In this document: one piece after another, positions 1 through 5,618 of the stretch
Numbering within the stretch: the first letter of the stretch is position 1
Layout of the letters: the number at the start of each line of letters is the position of its first letter
Virus record (IMG/VR): IMGVR_UViG_3300044984_000431
Location: 1-21,597 of that record
Strand: one strand, 5' to 3'
Origin: a virus
DNA length: 21,597 bases
Program-made: the position numbers and the translations under genes
The notes under the pieces: generated by a model
Database searches by the model: none
Seen by the model: only the letters and a program-made list of their open reading frames with translations
What the model was told of the DNA's origin: nothing

Positions 1-232
1 TCAACGGCTTGAGAAGATTGTCTATGTCTCTTTTTCTTTTGTCTGGTCTTTGTATTGAGTAGTGAATTTCATAAGCACCTTTGATCGGATGCCCCTTATC
101 CTTTTGTGTTTTGATCAACCAAGTGTTTTCGAGAAGGTATTGCCGATATTCTGCTGATTTTATCACTCCACGATTATGAACCGCTCGATATAAACGATTC
201 GCAGATGGTGGATAGTAAACCCAAAATTTCAT
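1..232 (-). CDS. rusA: RusA-like Holliday junction resolvase (partial, C-terminus off the left edge)
   Basis: RusA-family enzymes are dimeric, metal-dependent nucleases that cut Holliday junctions and branched replication or recombination DNA. The visible 77 codons start MKFWVYYPPSANRLYR and contain IQRPDKRKRDIDNLLKPL. These match the family's N-terminal PxxNxxY-type segment and its RPDxRxRDxDN motif, which carries catalytic Asp residues. The reading frame is open to base 1, so roughly the last third of a normal ~120-aa protein is missing. The ATG is preceded by AGGTGA at a good distance. It lies downstream of two HTH genes and directly after a hairpin terminator, so its expression may depend on readthrough or a separate promoter. 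A resolvase fits with the ERF annealing protein on the other arm. Confidence 0.85.
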   Translation of the reverse strand, partial: MKFWVYYPPSANRLYRAVHNRGVIKSAEYRQYLLENTWLIKTQKDKGHPIKGAYEIHYSIQRPDKRKRDIDNLLKPL

Positions 233-243
233 TAATCACCTGA

Positions 244-280
244 TAAAAAGTGCCACTAAGCGTACAGACCTAGTGGCACT
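244..280 (-). terminator. Rho-independent-type terminator between the HTH gene and rusA
   Basis: A perfect 10-bp inverted repeat (AGTGCCACTA at 249-258, TAGTGGCACT at 271-280) encloses a 12-nt loop. Read on the minus strand the stem is followed by TTTTT (the last stem base plus four), the layout of an intrinsic terminator. It sits just after the stop codon of the 299-538 HTH gene and before the RusA start, so it either ends the two-gene regulator operon or attenuates readthrough into rusA. Confidence 0.7.
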
Positions 281-298
281 CATCCTTGGGAGGAACGA

Positions 299-538
299 TT
301 AGATAACACCACGATTGCGATGCTCACGCAACATGATTTGCATCAAATCTTCAGCCGTAAGTTCAAAGCCAAGTTCTCCGGCAATCTTTATGACTGCTTT
401 CCAATGCTTTGGCATGATGCGACCAGTGACCGCCCACTGCGAAACCGCACCTTGTGTTAATCCAATTTTCTTAGCAACAGCCGTTTGGCTTCCGAGATGC
501 TGGATAAGTTCGCGAACAGATTTAATTTCAATTTTCAT
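299..538 (-). CDS. Cro/YdaS-like helix-turn-helix DNA-binding protein
   Basis: A 79-aa protein probably acting as a phage transcriptional regulator. Residues about 9-40 form a helix-turn-helix: RELIQHLGSQTAVAKKIGL is followed by TQGAVSQWAVTG, the classic AVAxxxGxxxxAVSxW pattern of Cro and YdaS-type proteins. The rest (IMPKHWKAVIKIAGELGFEL) resembles the usual helix that follows such a domain. Its ATG overlaps the stop of the upstream winged-helix gene (ATGA), so the two are translationally coupled and share a promoter near 912-940. No protease or dimerisation domain of a CI-type repressor is present, so a Cro-like or antitoxin-like role is more likely. The target DNA is not shown; the palindrome at 919-940 is a natural candidate. 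Confidence 0.75.
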   Translation of the reverse strand: MKIEIKSVRELIQHLGSQTAVAKKIGLTQGAVSQWAVTGRIMPKHWKAVIKIAGELGFELTAEDLMQIMLREHRNRGVI

Positions 539-879
539 CGTACAAAGTCCTTATGAATAAACACGGTATGAAAGCAGTTATTGCCTCGCTCTGGATATCT
601 TACTGTCCGATTTGTCATCGCAATTAAATGCAAATCTTCGAGCCGCGATCTAACACTCCGATAGGTGCTTGTCTGACAATCGAACTGTCTGCTTAGATCA
701 ATGTCTGTAAAGCCTTGATAGCCCATATCATAAGCGTATTCGAGAACTTCGATTGCCTTCTCAGTCAGCTTAGGATGAACAGATAAAGCTGCCTCGATTG
801 AGCTCTTCTTAGCTTGGTGAGGAAACATTACTCTTTGTTGAATATCCATTACGTTTTGAAGTGCATCTGTAAATTTCAC
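535..879 (-). CDS. Winged-helix-like DNA-binding protein
   Basis: A 114-aa protein starting at GTG 879, chosen because AGGAGA lies 5 nt upstream. Residues about 36-95 look like a winged helix: KLTEKAIEVLEYAY, then a recognition-helix segment DIDLSRQFDCQTSTYRSVRSRLEDLHLI, then a short beta wing with TVRYPERGNN. The pattern is like small phage proteins that read 'helix, SxxxR, LxxLxLI', common among regulators and replication-associated proteins. It is the first gene of the leftward operon from the divergent control region and overlaps the downstream HTH gene by 4 nt. It could be a regulator of the divergent promoters or a replication accessory protein; the sequence does not decide this. Confidence 0.65.
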   Translation of the reverse strand: MKFTDALQNVMDIQQRVMFPHQAKKSSIEAALSVHPKLTEKAIEVLEYAYDMGYQGFTDIDLSRQFDCQTSTYRSVRSRLEDLHLIAMTNRTVRYPERGNNCFHTVFIHKDFVR

Positions 880-911
880 CGCTATCTCCTGTTTTTTTGT
901 TGCAGTAATTT

Positions 912-940
912 TTTCTACTTTACAAATCTTTTTTTGTAAA
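912..940 (-). promoter_or_regulatory. Leftward promoter candidate for the winged-helix/HTH operon
   Basis: Because the palindrome is symmetric, the minus strand also reads TTTACA (940-935), a 17-nt spacer and TAGAAA (917-912), a 4/6 match to the -10 box. It points toward the GTG at 879. It is weaker than the rightward promoter and is proposed from spacing and position only. Confidence 0.35.
919..940. promoter_or_regulatory. Candidate operator palindrome in the divergent control region
   Basis: TTTACAAA (919-926) and TTTGTAAA (933-940) form a perfect 8-bp inverted repeat with a 6-nt spacer. It sits midway between the two divergent genes, and each arm supplies the -35 element of one promoter candidate. 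Binding of a dimeric HTH protein here would block both directions. The regulator is inferred, not shown. Confidence 0.55.
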
Positions 941-947
941 CTAATAT
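919..947 (+). promoter_or_regulatory. Rightward sigma70-type promoter for the ERF operon
   Basis: TTTACA (919-924) and TAATAT (942-947) are separated by exactly 17 nt, matching the consensus -35/-10 spacing with 5/6 and 4/6 matches. Transcription would begin near 954, about 20 nt before the ATG at 976. Confidence 0.5.
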
Positions 948-975
948 TTTTTAGTCAATAAAAGAAAGGTTCAAA

Positions 976-1158
976 ATGGTCACATACAGAGACTTACAAA
1001 TTGCATTGAATGACTTAATAAACGCAGTGGCATTCGATAAGCTGACAAATTCAGAATTATCAGAAACAGCTTTGGTAAAAAAATTAATAAGTGCGTTAAA
1101 AACTTTACATGAGTCAACAACGGAGGAAGAAAATGACAGACAAAAACAAACTCATTGA
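976..1158 (+). CDS. Small hypothetical protein, first gene of the rightward operon
   Basis: A 60-aa protein that I do not recognise. It begins MVTYRDLQIALNDLINA after an AAAGG ribosome binding site and is predicted to be mostly helical, with two helices (about 5-20 and 25-46) and a charged tail TTEEENDRQKQTH. It is the first gene after the rightward promoter and overlaps the start of the ERF gene by 26 nt. The ribosome binding site of ERF therefore lies inside its coding sequence, suggesting translational coupling. No catalytic motif, Cys/His cluster or membrane segment is visible. Position suggests an immediate-early role, but function is unknown. Confidence 0.6.
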   Translation: MVTYRDLQIALNDLINAVAFDKLTNSELSETALVKKLISALKTLHESTTEEENDRQKQTH

Positions 1159-1759
1159 GGCGTTATACCTCGTACAGAGTTCACTGACGGGAGTCGTGCG
1201 TGATTCGAGTAATCCGCATTACAAGAATCGATATGCAAGCCTTGAGGCTGTTATTGATACGCTGCGTCCTGCTCTACAGGCAAATGGTCTAGTCGTTACT
1301 CAAGCACCGGGCAGAATCACTCCTGAAGGTTGCATCGAGATCACGACCACGATCTGGCATATTAGTGGGCTATCAATCGTCAATCATCTTCATGTTCCAC
1401 TTAGCAAGAGAGATGCTCAAGGTGCAGGATCAGCAATCACTTACGGATGCAGATACTCATTGATGGCTATGTTCTGCATTCCACCGGTTGATGATGATGG
1501 CGAGGCTTCTGTAGAACGGAACTTTCCAAAGTCTCAGACGCAATCGACAAAATCATCTAACTCGCTAAAGAAAGATCAGCCAAATCGGTGGTCTGAAGTT
1601 GAAGCAGCTATCCGAGCAACTCAAACTAAGGATCAACTCAAGGAGTACAAGAAGTCTATCGTTGAAGAAGTCTCTACATGGCCTTTGGCTTGGCGAGATG
1701 CTTTGACTGAGCAATACGAGGTACAACTTGATAGCTTCATGCTTAAAGGTGATTTCTAA
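1133..1759 (+). CDS. erf: ERF-family single-strand annealing recombinase
   Basis: ERF proteins (the P22 Erf superfamily) bind single-stranded DNA and anneal complementary strands during phage recombination and genome circularisation. The first ~130 residues of this 208-aa protein carry the family signature: LYLVQSSLTGVVRDSSNPHY, NRYASLEAVIDTLRPALQANGLVV, a strand with EITTTIWH, and DAQGAGSAITYGCRYSLMAMF followed by PPVDDDGE. The C-terminal ~70 residues are polar and charged (QTQSTKSSNSLKKDQP), as expected for a variable tail. The ATG at 1133 is preferred over an in-frame ATG at 1109 because GGAGG lies 6 nt upstream. It overlaps the next gene by one base (TAATG). With a RusA resolvase on the opposite arm it suggests a phage-encoded recombination module. 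Confidence 0.9.
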   Translation: MTDKNKLIEALYLVQSSLTGVVRDSSNPHYKNRYASLEAVIDTLRPALQANGLVVTQAPGRITPEGCIEITTTIWHISGLSIVNHLHVPLSKRDAQGAGSAITYGCRYSLMAMFCIPPVDDDGEASVERNFPKSQTQSTKSSNSLKKDQPNRWSEVEAAIRATQTKDQLKEYKKSIVEEVSTWPLAWRDALTEQYEVQLDSFMLKGDF

Positions 1760-2076
1760 TGTCTGATAAGCCTTTATCGGAGCAATACCGTCTGGTTGCA
1801 AAGGAGTGGGTTGACGCCCACTCTGCTGCATCTCTGATGGAAGAAACCAAGTCTCATACGGTAGCCTATCGTATGTCTTTACTAGGCAATGAAGTGCCAG
1901 TTGGACGCCGAGAAATGGAAGTTAAAGCATCTCTTGAATACCGTGATTATGTTCGAGAGATGGTTGCACTGCGTAAACAGGCTGATCTGCTAAAGGTGAA
2001 ACTGGAGTGGGTTAGGATGAGGTTCCAAGAGTGGAACTCGGCTGAAGCCAGCAAACGAGCGGAAATGAAATTATGA
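1759..2076 (+). CDS. Conserved phage protein, helical, ERF companion
   Basis: A 105-aa, almost wholly helical protein. It begins MSDKPLSEQYRLVAKEWVD and ends with a heptad-like stretch, YVREMVALRKQADLLKVKLEWVRMRFQEWNS..., typical of a coiled coil. I recognise the pattern 'KEWVDxxxAAxxxEExK ... KxxLLKVKLEWxRMxFxEWxSxEAxxRAEMxL' as a protein often found next to annealing or replication genes in alphaproteobacterial phages. That is from memory and no function is established. The ATG overlaps the ERF stop (TAATG), and its own end overlaps the methyltransferase start by 4 nt. Expression is therefore coupled to both, and an accessory role in recombination or replication is an inference from position. 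Confidence 0.7.
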   Translation: MSDKPLSEQYRLVAKEWVDAHSAASLMEETKSHTVAYRMSLLGNEVPVGRREMEVKASLEYRDYVREMVALRKQADLLKVKLEWVRMRFQEWNSAEASKRAEMKL

Positions 2077-2651
2077 AAAGACAACACACAATGGCTGACA
2101 GGGGAGATGATCTTTATGAGACTCATCCTGTCGCAATTAACGCATTTCTCAAGCATCACGCAGATCAAATACCTCAAACTGTTTGGGAGTGCTGTGCTGG
2201 CAGAGGTGCGATCACTAGGTGCATAAACGCAACTGGTCGCAATGTTATATCGACAGATTTGAACGCCCATGAAGGTGCAGATAAAGGAATTGAAACGGGC
2301 AGAGATTTCTTGATGGAGTATATGCCTCTTGCAGATATGATCGTTACCAATCCACCATATAAACTCGCTAATAAGTTTATCAGGCATTCGCTATCTCTTG
2401 GATGCGTGTTTGCTGGGTTAATGCCTTTGTCATATCTGTCTGGAGCAAATCGTCACGACATCTTGCGGCATTGCAAAATGGTGTATGCTTTTATTGAAAG
2501 GCTCCCAATGATGCACCGAGAAGGATGGGACGGCCCTCGTAACGAATCGTCTGCAATCCCGTTTGCTTGGTTTGTTTTTGACGTTGATCATCGTAGCGAT
2601 ATTATACCTGTTAAAAGGATTTCTTATCGTGACTCGTCGATCAATCAGTAA
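2073..2651 (+). CDS. Phage DNA N6-adenine methyltransferase-like protein (NPPY)
   Basis: A 192-aa class I SAM-dependent methyltransferase, probably acting on adenine in DNA. DLYETHP (14-19) precedes motif I, VWECCAGRGAI (37-47), which binds SAM. An acidic STDLN (60-64) follows, and the catalytic motif IV VTNPPY ends at residue 96. The downstream RLPMMHREGWDGPRNESSAIPFAWFVFD block is the usual C-terminus of this family in phages. There is no separate target-recognition domain and no restriction endonuclease next to it, so it looks like an orphan phage enzyme used to protect viral DNA or mark it. An ATGA overlap couples it to the upstream gene; a second in-frame ATG at 2091 is possible. The recognition sequence cannot be read from the protein. 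Confidence 0.85.
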   Translation: MKRQHTMADRGDDLYETHPVAINAFLKHHADQIPQTVWECCAGRGAITRCINATGRNVISTDLNAHEGADKGIETGRDFLMEYMPLADMIVTNPPYKLANKFIRHSLSLGCVFAGLMPLSYLSGANRHDILRHCKMVYAFIERLPMMHREGWDGPRNESSAIPFAWFVFDVDHRSDIIPVKRISYRDSSINQ

Positions 2652-3006
2652 AAAAGAACGGATGGAGTTGTTCAATGACCGCAAAGGCATCTGCCATATC
2701 TGTGGCGATAAAATCTACGCTGGGCAAGATTGGGAAGTGGAACACATTATTCCAATGGCCCTCGGTGGAGATGACCGAGGTAAGAACCTCGATTTGGCTC
2801 ACATCGAATGCCATCGCGGCAAAACCAAAACAGATGTTGGACGCATCGCTAAAGCTAAACGGCAAGCCGCTCGTCACGTTGGAAAGAAGGTATCGCGAAA
2901 CCCTTTGCCTTGTGGTAAAGGATCGAAAATGAAGAAGAAGCTATCAGGAGAAGTTGTCCTTCGTGGCGAAAAGACAAGAACACCTTCGACAGATGGCTTG
3001 GGCTGA
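2629..3006 (+). CDS. HNH endonuclease
   Basis: A 125-aa HNH nuclease; the fold makes metal-dependent nicks or breaks in DNA. The core is GICHICGDKI (CxxC at residues 22 and 25), WEVEHIIPMALGG (EH at 38-39, catalytic His), KNLDLAH (Asn 53, His 58) and ECHRGKTKTD. This is the full zinc-supported beta-beta-alpha HNH signature. The C-terminus is basic (KAKRQAARHVGKKVSRN), suiting DNA binding. GTG 2629 is chosen because AAGGAT lies upstream and the longer in-frame reading from 2563 would add a segment that only shadows the methyltransferase. It overlaps the methyltransferase by 23 nt. It is not next to a terminase, so packaging nicking is less likely than recombination/repair or a homing role. Confidence 0.85.
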   Translation: MTRRSISKKERMELFNDRKGICHICGDKIYAGQDWEVEHIIPMALGGDDRGKNLDLAHIECHRGKTKTDVGRIAKAKRQAARHVGKKVSRNPLPCGKGSKMKKKLSGEVVLRGEKTRTPSTDGLG

Positions 3007-3322
3007 ATATCTTAAAATTCGGTCAGCGACTCGCGTTGCTGAAAATCTTGGAATTCCACCGACAACAGTTAGGTCTTGGATAAGAGATTATAAACAAATG
3101 AATAATGAACTGCCGCCGACACTACGATATCAAAATGAAATGACATGGCGTGAACAAACAGAAAGGATTAGAAAAGAATCAACAAGCGACATTCATGTAA
3201 ACCATTATGGAAAGCCACCAGCAGGGCGATCTGCCCTAGATCAAAAACAGAAAGAACAATCAAATGACGAACGCCAAACAAATCCTTTCAACATCAATCG
3301 ATACTATCGGAAGCCGTGCTGA
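2963..3322 (+). CDS. Helix-turn-helix protein
   Basis: A ~119-aa protein with one clear motif: YLKIRSATRVAENLGIPPTTVRSWIRDYK, a transposase/sigma-like HTH in which ATRVAENLG is helix 2 and TTVRSWI the recognition helix. The remaining two thirds are polar, rich in Glu, Arg, Asn and Gln, with no domain I recognise. The start is uncertain: TTG 2954 is too close to AGGAG (2946-2950), GTG 2963 is slightly far, and ATG 2993 lacks an SD. It overlaps the HNH gene at its 5' end and the next gene by 59 nt at its 3' end, so its disordered C-terminus may partly reflect dual coding. It may be a small regulator or a DNA-binding partner for the adjacent nuclease. Confidence 0.6.
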   Translation: MAKRQEHLRQMAWAEYLKIRSATRVAENLGIPPTTVRSWIRDYKQMNNELPPTLRYQNEMTWREQTERIRKESTSDIHVNHYGKPPAGRSALDQKQKEQSNDERQTNPFNINRYYRKPC

Positions 3323-3638
3323 AGAATATGGCGATGCCTCGCAATCCTTCTCCAGAGCCTCCACAATCGCCTCGACAATGTTAGATAAGACAATCACAGC
3401 CTATGATGTCAGTATCGTCCTGATGGCTGTTAAAATGGCTAGGATTGCACAGAACAAGACTCACATGGATTCTTATGTCGATCTTGCGGCATATACAGCA
3501 TTTGCGGCACAGTTCTCAAATGCAAAGGCAACAGAGGCTGTCGAGGCTCATCGATTGCAGATTACATCGTTGAAATTAACAGACGAAATGACAAGCCAGA
3601 TTGATGAGCAAGTTGCTAATCTGGTTAAAAGAAAGTGA
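3264..3638 (+). CDS. DUF6378-like protein
   Basis: A 124-aa soluble, helical protein. It shows the pattern of a phage family I associate with DUF6378: RAEEYGDASQSFSRASTIA near the N-terminus, VSIVLMAVKMARIAQNK, then HMDSYVDLAAYTAFA. The conserved 'YG', 'VxxxMxxxKxAR', 'N' and 'DSYVDLAAY' elements resemble all-alpha NTP-pyrophosphohydrolase-like proteins, but the acidic metal-binding set of that superfamily is only partly visible. A nucleotide-pool enzyme is therefore a guess. The C-terminal ~35 residues are a helix absent from the core pattern. The ATG lies within the upstream HTH gene, and its stop overlaps a GTG-started mini-gene (GTGA). Confidence 0.7.
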   Translation: MTNAKQILSTSIDTIGSRAEEYGDASQSFSRASTIASTMLDKTITAYDVSIVLMAVKMARIAQNKTHMDSYVDLAAYTAFAAQFSNAKATEAVEAHRLQITSLKLTDEMTSQIDEQVANLVKRK

Positions 3639-3721
3639 TTGATCCGATCAATGTGTTCACACCGATAGTGGCTTTAATTATCGGTGTAGCACTAGCAATA
3701 ATGATTAATTCTATGAGGTAG
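3635..3721 (+). CDS. 28-aa single-TM peptide
   Basis: A short open frame starting at GTG 3635, overlapping the stop of the previous gene (GTGA) and ending 4 nt before the next ATG. The peptide MIDPINVFTPIVALIIGVAL continues AIMINSMR: a short polar start, about 19 hydrophobic residues and one terminal Arg, as in a single transmembrane helix. The exact fit between neighbours and the membrane-like composition support it, as do four similar mini-genes in the array downstream. The SD is weak. Function is unknown. Confidence 0.5.
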   Translation: MIDPINVFTPIVALIIGVALAIMINSMR

Positions 3722-3725
3722 AAAA

Positions 3726-3992
3726 ATGACAGACATCGTAGACCGACTGCGAACTGTTGACATCAGTTGGAGTCAAGAAGGCGAGTGGTGTGCCGAGGCA
3801 GCCGACGAGATCATCAAGCTACGGGAAGATAAAAAATTTGGATTTGAATTGATGGATACATTTATAAAAGAAATCAATCGGCTGAAGCAAGTGCTACGCT
3901 TGATTGCCAATATGGAAAGCGACCCTGAGTTTGGTGTTCTACCTATAGCGACAGTACAGAAAATAGCACAAGACGCATTGGAGAAAGAGTGA
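3726..3992 (+). CDS. Array cassette protein 1 (MTDIVDRLR family)
   Basis: First full-length member of the small-gene array, 88 aa. It begins MTDIVDRLRTVDISW, followed by CAEAADEIIKLRED and EINRLKQVLRLIANM, and ends QKIAQDALEKE. The N-terminal 'DIVxRLR', the 'ADEIxxLR' heptad and the 'AL(K)EKE' tail recur in later members. Helical content is high and coiled-coil assembly is plausible. Proteins of the form 'DIVERLR...ADEIERLR' are, to my memory, scattered widely in phages with no known function. The SD for it is ATGAGG in the previous mini-gene. Its stop TGA overlaps the ATG of the next mini-gene. Confidence 0.8.
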   Translation: MTDIVDRLRTVDISWSQEGEWCAEAADEIIKLREDKKFGFELMDTFIKEINRLKQVLRLIANMESDPEFGVLPIATVQKIAQDALEKE

Positions 3993-4072
3993 TGACAGTA
4001 AGTGAATTCATAGCAGTAATTTTTTTAGGTATTTTTCCGTTGCTGCTTGCCTTTGTAATAGGGAAAGAGTGA
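3992..4072 (+). CDS. 26-aa single-TM peptide in the array
   Basis: A mini-gene between two array junctions: its ATG overlaps the TGA of cassette 1 and its TGA overlaps the ATG of the next gene. The peptide starts MTVSEFIAVIFLGIFPLLLA and ends FVIGKE, giving an acidic N-terminus, about 18 hydrophobic residues and the array-type tail GKE, where the DNA carries the SD for the next gene. It is below the usual length cut-off but fits exactly and has its own GGAG SD. A membrane peptide of unknown function. Confidence 0.6.
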   Translation: MTVSEFIAVIFLGIFPLLLAFVIGKE

Positions 4073-4392
4073 TGGATATCGTTGAACCCAGCACAGATTG
4101 GATCAAGTTTGATGCAGAAACTGATGAAGTACCGTTTCTGCATATGCACGATTTGATCGAGGTTAACTACAAGAACGGTTATCAGTCTCCGCCAGTGCCA
4201 GCTTGGTCAGTTGACTTCGACGGTTCACGCTATCCCGTGACTGCTTACCGTGTGGTCAAAAAGGCGGACGTCAACGAGATCGAGCGGTTGCGGGGAGCGT
4301 TAGCGTTAGTCGTGACTTATCACGAGGGGTTTACTTTGACGATTGAAGAAGTTGTTGCAGCCGCCCGCGCTGCACTGAAGGAGGAAGAGTGA
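4072..4392 (+). CDS. Array cassette protein 2 (MDIVEP..., with EIERLR box)
   Basis: A 106-aa array member. The first residues MDIVEPSTDW resemble the MDIVERL start of its paralogues. The middle (EVNYKNGYQSPPVPAWSVDFDGSRYPVTAYRVVKK) is unique to this gene and looks beta-rich. The last third returns to the family pattern with VNEIERLRGALALVV and EEVVAAARAALKEEE. The DNA of the EIERLR box (4274-4295) is nearly identical to the boxes at about 4913 and 5489. This arrangement, conserved ends with a foreign centre, suggests a new module inserted between common borders. ATG 4072 is used (SD spacing about 8); GTG 4069 is in frame. Confidence 0.75.
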   Translation: MDIVEPSTDWIKFDAETDEVPFLHMHDLIEVNYKNGYQSPPVPAWSVDFDGSRYPVTAYRVVKKADVNEIERLRGALALVVTYHEGFTLTIEEVVAAARAALKEEE

Positions 4393-4817
4393 TGATTGAA
4401 CACAGAAACGAAAAAGGCGAACTGCATCGCGTAGATGGACCTGCTATTGAGGACGAAGATGGCTATCAAGTGTGGTATTTAAACGGCAAACGACACCGCG
4501 TAGATGGTCCCGCGATTGAGTACGGAAATGGCTATCGTGAGTGGTGGGTAGACGGCAAACGACATCGCACCGATGGTCCTGCGTTTGATCAGGCAAACGG
4601 CTATCAAGAGTGGTGGGTAGAAGGTGAGTTTATCAAGTGCGCACAATCGGGAGAGAGGAAGCAAAAGCGTGAAATGACGAACCTCAAAGAAGCCGCCGCT
4701 AAGTACAAAGAGTTGCGAGAAGCCACAACTGACCTGCTTAAAGCGATTGATGGGCTATTCCCCACAGACGGCCCTGTCAAGGCTAGGGTTCGTGCTGCGT
4801 TGAAGGAGAGCGAGTGA
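4392..4817 (+). CDS. HRxDGPA-repeat protein with array-type C-terminus
   Basis: A 141-aa protein built from two parts. Residues about 9-79 contain three copies of HR(V/T)DGPA and three of GYxxWW/Y(x)xG, in a 23-residue repeat. I know this MORN-like 'WYxNGxxHRxDGPA' pattern from assorted phage and large-virus proteins of unknown role, expected to form a beta-hairpin stack. Residues about 95-141 (MTNLKEAAAKYKELREA... ARVRAALKESE) are helical and end like the other cassettes. An internal ATG at 4674 preceded by a purine-rich tract could produce the 47-aa C-terminal part alone, so this may be a fusion of a repeat gene with a cassette gene. Confidence 0.75.
   Translation: MIEHRNEKGELHRVDGPAIEDEDGYQVWYLNGKRHRVDGPAIEYGNGYREWWVDGKRHRTDGPAFDQANGYQEWWVEGEFIKCAQSGERKQKREMTNLKEAAAKYKELREATTDLLKAIDGLFPTDGPVKARVRAALKESE
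4416..4628 (+). repeat. 69-bp in-frame tandem repeat within the HRxDGPA protein gene
   Basis: Full units lie at 4461-4529 and 4530-4598, preceded by a partial unit (4416-4460) and followed by another (4599-4628). Each begins GGCTAT and includes GACGGCAAACGACA-like and GATGGTCC(T/C)GC blocks. The strong DNA similarity points to recent duplication, so copy number may vary among relatives. Confidence 0.8.
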
Positions 4818-5050
4818 TGGCTGAAGATATCATAATAACACTGAAGCGGAGCAACGACTTGCTGATGACGTTTGGCAACGATTATTCTGATGTGTTTTTA
4901 CCCGCGATTGATGAGATCGAGCGGTTGCGAACGGTAGCTGTTAAACGTGGATTGTGGAAAGAAGCACCGTGTTGTGTCTGCGGATATAACGGCCCTAATT
5001 ATTTCCAACCATCAGTCCATAAATGTGCCGCGATAGAGGAGAATGAGTGA
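4817..5050 (+). CDS. Array cassette protein with EIERLR box and Cys-rich tail
   Basis: A 77-aa array member. The N-terminal half is helical (MAEDIIITLKRSNDLLMTF) and leads to AIDEIERLRTVAVKRG, the family box. The C-terminal half is different: APCCVCGYNGPNYFQPSVHKC. The CxxC and HxC pairs 15-18 residues apart could bind one zinc ion, as in small zinc ribbons or knuckles. I recognise no named domain. It starts at the TGATGG junction and ends IEENE, a variant of the KEKE tail whose DNA still provides GAGGAG as the SD for the next gene. Confidence 0.7.
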   Translation: MAEDIIITLKRSNDLLMTFGNDYSDVFLPAIDEIERLRTVAVKRGLWKEAPCCVCGYNGPNYFQPSVHKCAAIEENE

Positions 5051-5283
5051 TGGATATCATTGAACGGTTAGACGCAGCGATAAAAACGGAAGACTTTTGG
5101 ATCGGTGATCAAAGAGAAGATAATATCTTGAAAGATTCCAAAAAGATTATTGAGCAGTTGCGGGAAGTATTAGGAATGTGGTTGCGCTATAGCAAATCTG
5201 ATTATGATGACCACGCACAGATGATTATTGATTGGTCTCAAGCAGAGGCCGCCACAAAGTCCGCACTGAAGGAGAAAGAGTGA
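5050..5283 (+). CDS. Array cassette protein (MDIIERLD...)
   Basis: A 77-aa helical protein with the array layout: MDIIERLDAAIKTEDFW at the start, a central box degenerate at the protein level (KIIEQLREVLGMWLRY instead of EIERLR), an acidic DYDDHAQ stretch and the tail QAEAATKSALKEKE. Its 5' end repeats the DNA GATATCATTGAACGGTTA seen in slightly different form at 4072 and 5618. It is translationally coupled on both sides by TGATG overlaps. There is no catalytic motif, and the role is unknown; a homo- or hetero-oligomeric coiled coil with sister proteins is possible. Confidence 0.75.
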   Translation: MDIIERLDAAIKTEDFWIGDQREDNILKDSKKIIEQLREVLGMWLRYSKSDYDDHAQMIIDWSQAEAATKSALKEKE

Positions 5284-5618
5284 TGGATTACGACATGGAT
5301 ATACACCACAACCCAGACGCTCAAGCGTGGGCTAAGTTTTTTATTGAGACAACAGATGTTATGGATCGCGCTGCGTTCCGTGATGAAGGATACATGATTG
5401 CGTGGTTTTCTAATGCGATGATGGCTATGCACGATCATTTATATAAGACCGAGATTGTGCGGTTGCGGAATGATGCCGCCAACGAGATCGAGCGGTTGCG
5501 GACAAATCAGAGCATCATCATTGCATCGTTCCGCATTAACATGATGCGGCTTTGCCCAGAATACTCGCATGAGGAATTTGATAAAGATATCGCTGCTATG
5601 TTGAAGGAGAAAGAGTGA
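5283..5618 (+). CDS. Array cassette protein with two consecutive xxRLRN/EIERLR boxes
   Basis: A 111-aa array member. The front half (MDYDMDIHHNPDAQAWAKFF ... GYMIAWFSNAMMAMHDHLY) is unrelated to its neighbours. It is followed by a doubled box, KTEIVRLRNDAANEIERLRTN, in which the DNA GAGATTGTGCGGTTGCGG is echoed 36 nt later by GAGATCGAGCGGTTGCGG. The tail EEFDKDIAAMLKEKE ends in the exact junction repeat. The doubled box looks like a local duplication and supports exchange at this sequence. The start is the ATG at 5283; an in-frame upstream extension to 5232 only shadows the previous gene's end. Confidence 0.7.
   Translation: MDYDMDIHHNPDAQAWAKFFIETTDVMDRAAFRDEGYMIAWFSNAMMAMHDHLYKTEIVRLRNDAANEIERLRTNQSIIIASFRINMMRLCPEYSHEEFDKDIAAMLKEKE

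Noticed and set aside
315-560. Plus-strand 81-codon open frame opposite the HTH gene
   Set aside because: The minus frame has a clear HTH motif and coupling to its neighbour; the plus frame is Cys/Trp-rich noise.
880-975. AT-rich divergent region as a replication origin or integration site
   Set aside because: Only one palindrome is present, with no iterons and no integrase nearby; promoter function explains it.
3222-3242. Short inverted repeat AGGGC-GATCT-GCCCT as a terminator
   Set aside because: Only 5 bp, inside a coding region and without a U-run.
4479-4664. Minus-strand open frame across the HRxDGPA repeats
   Set aside because: It arises from the repeated DNA itself, opposite an operon of coupled plus-strand genes, and has no SD.
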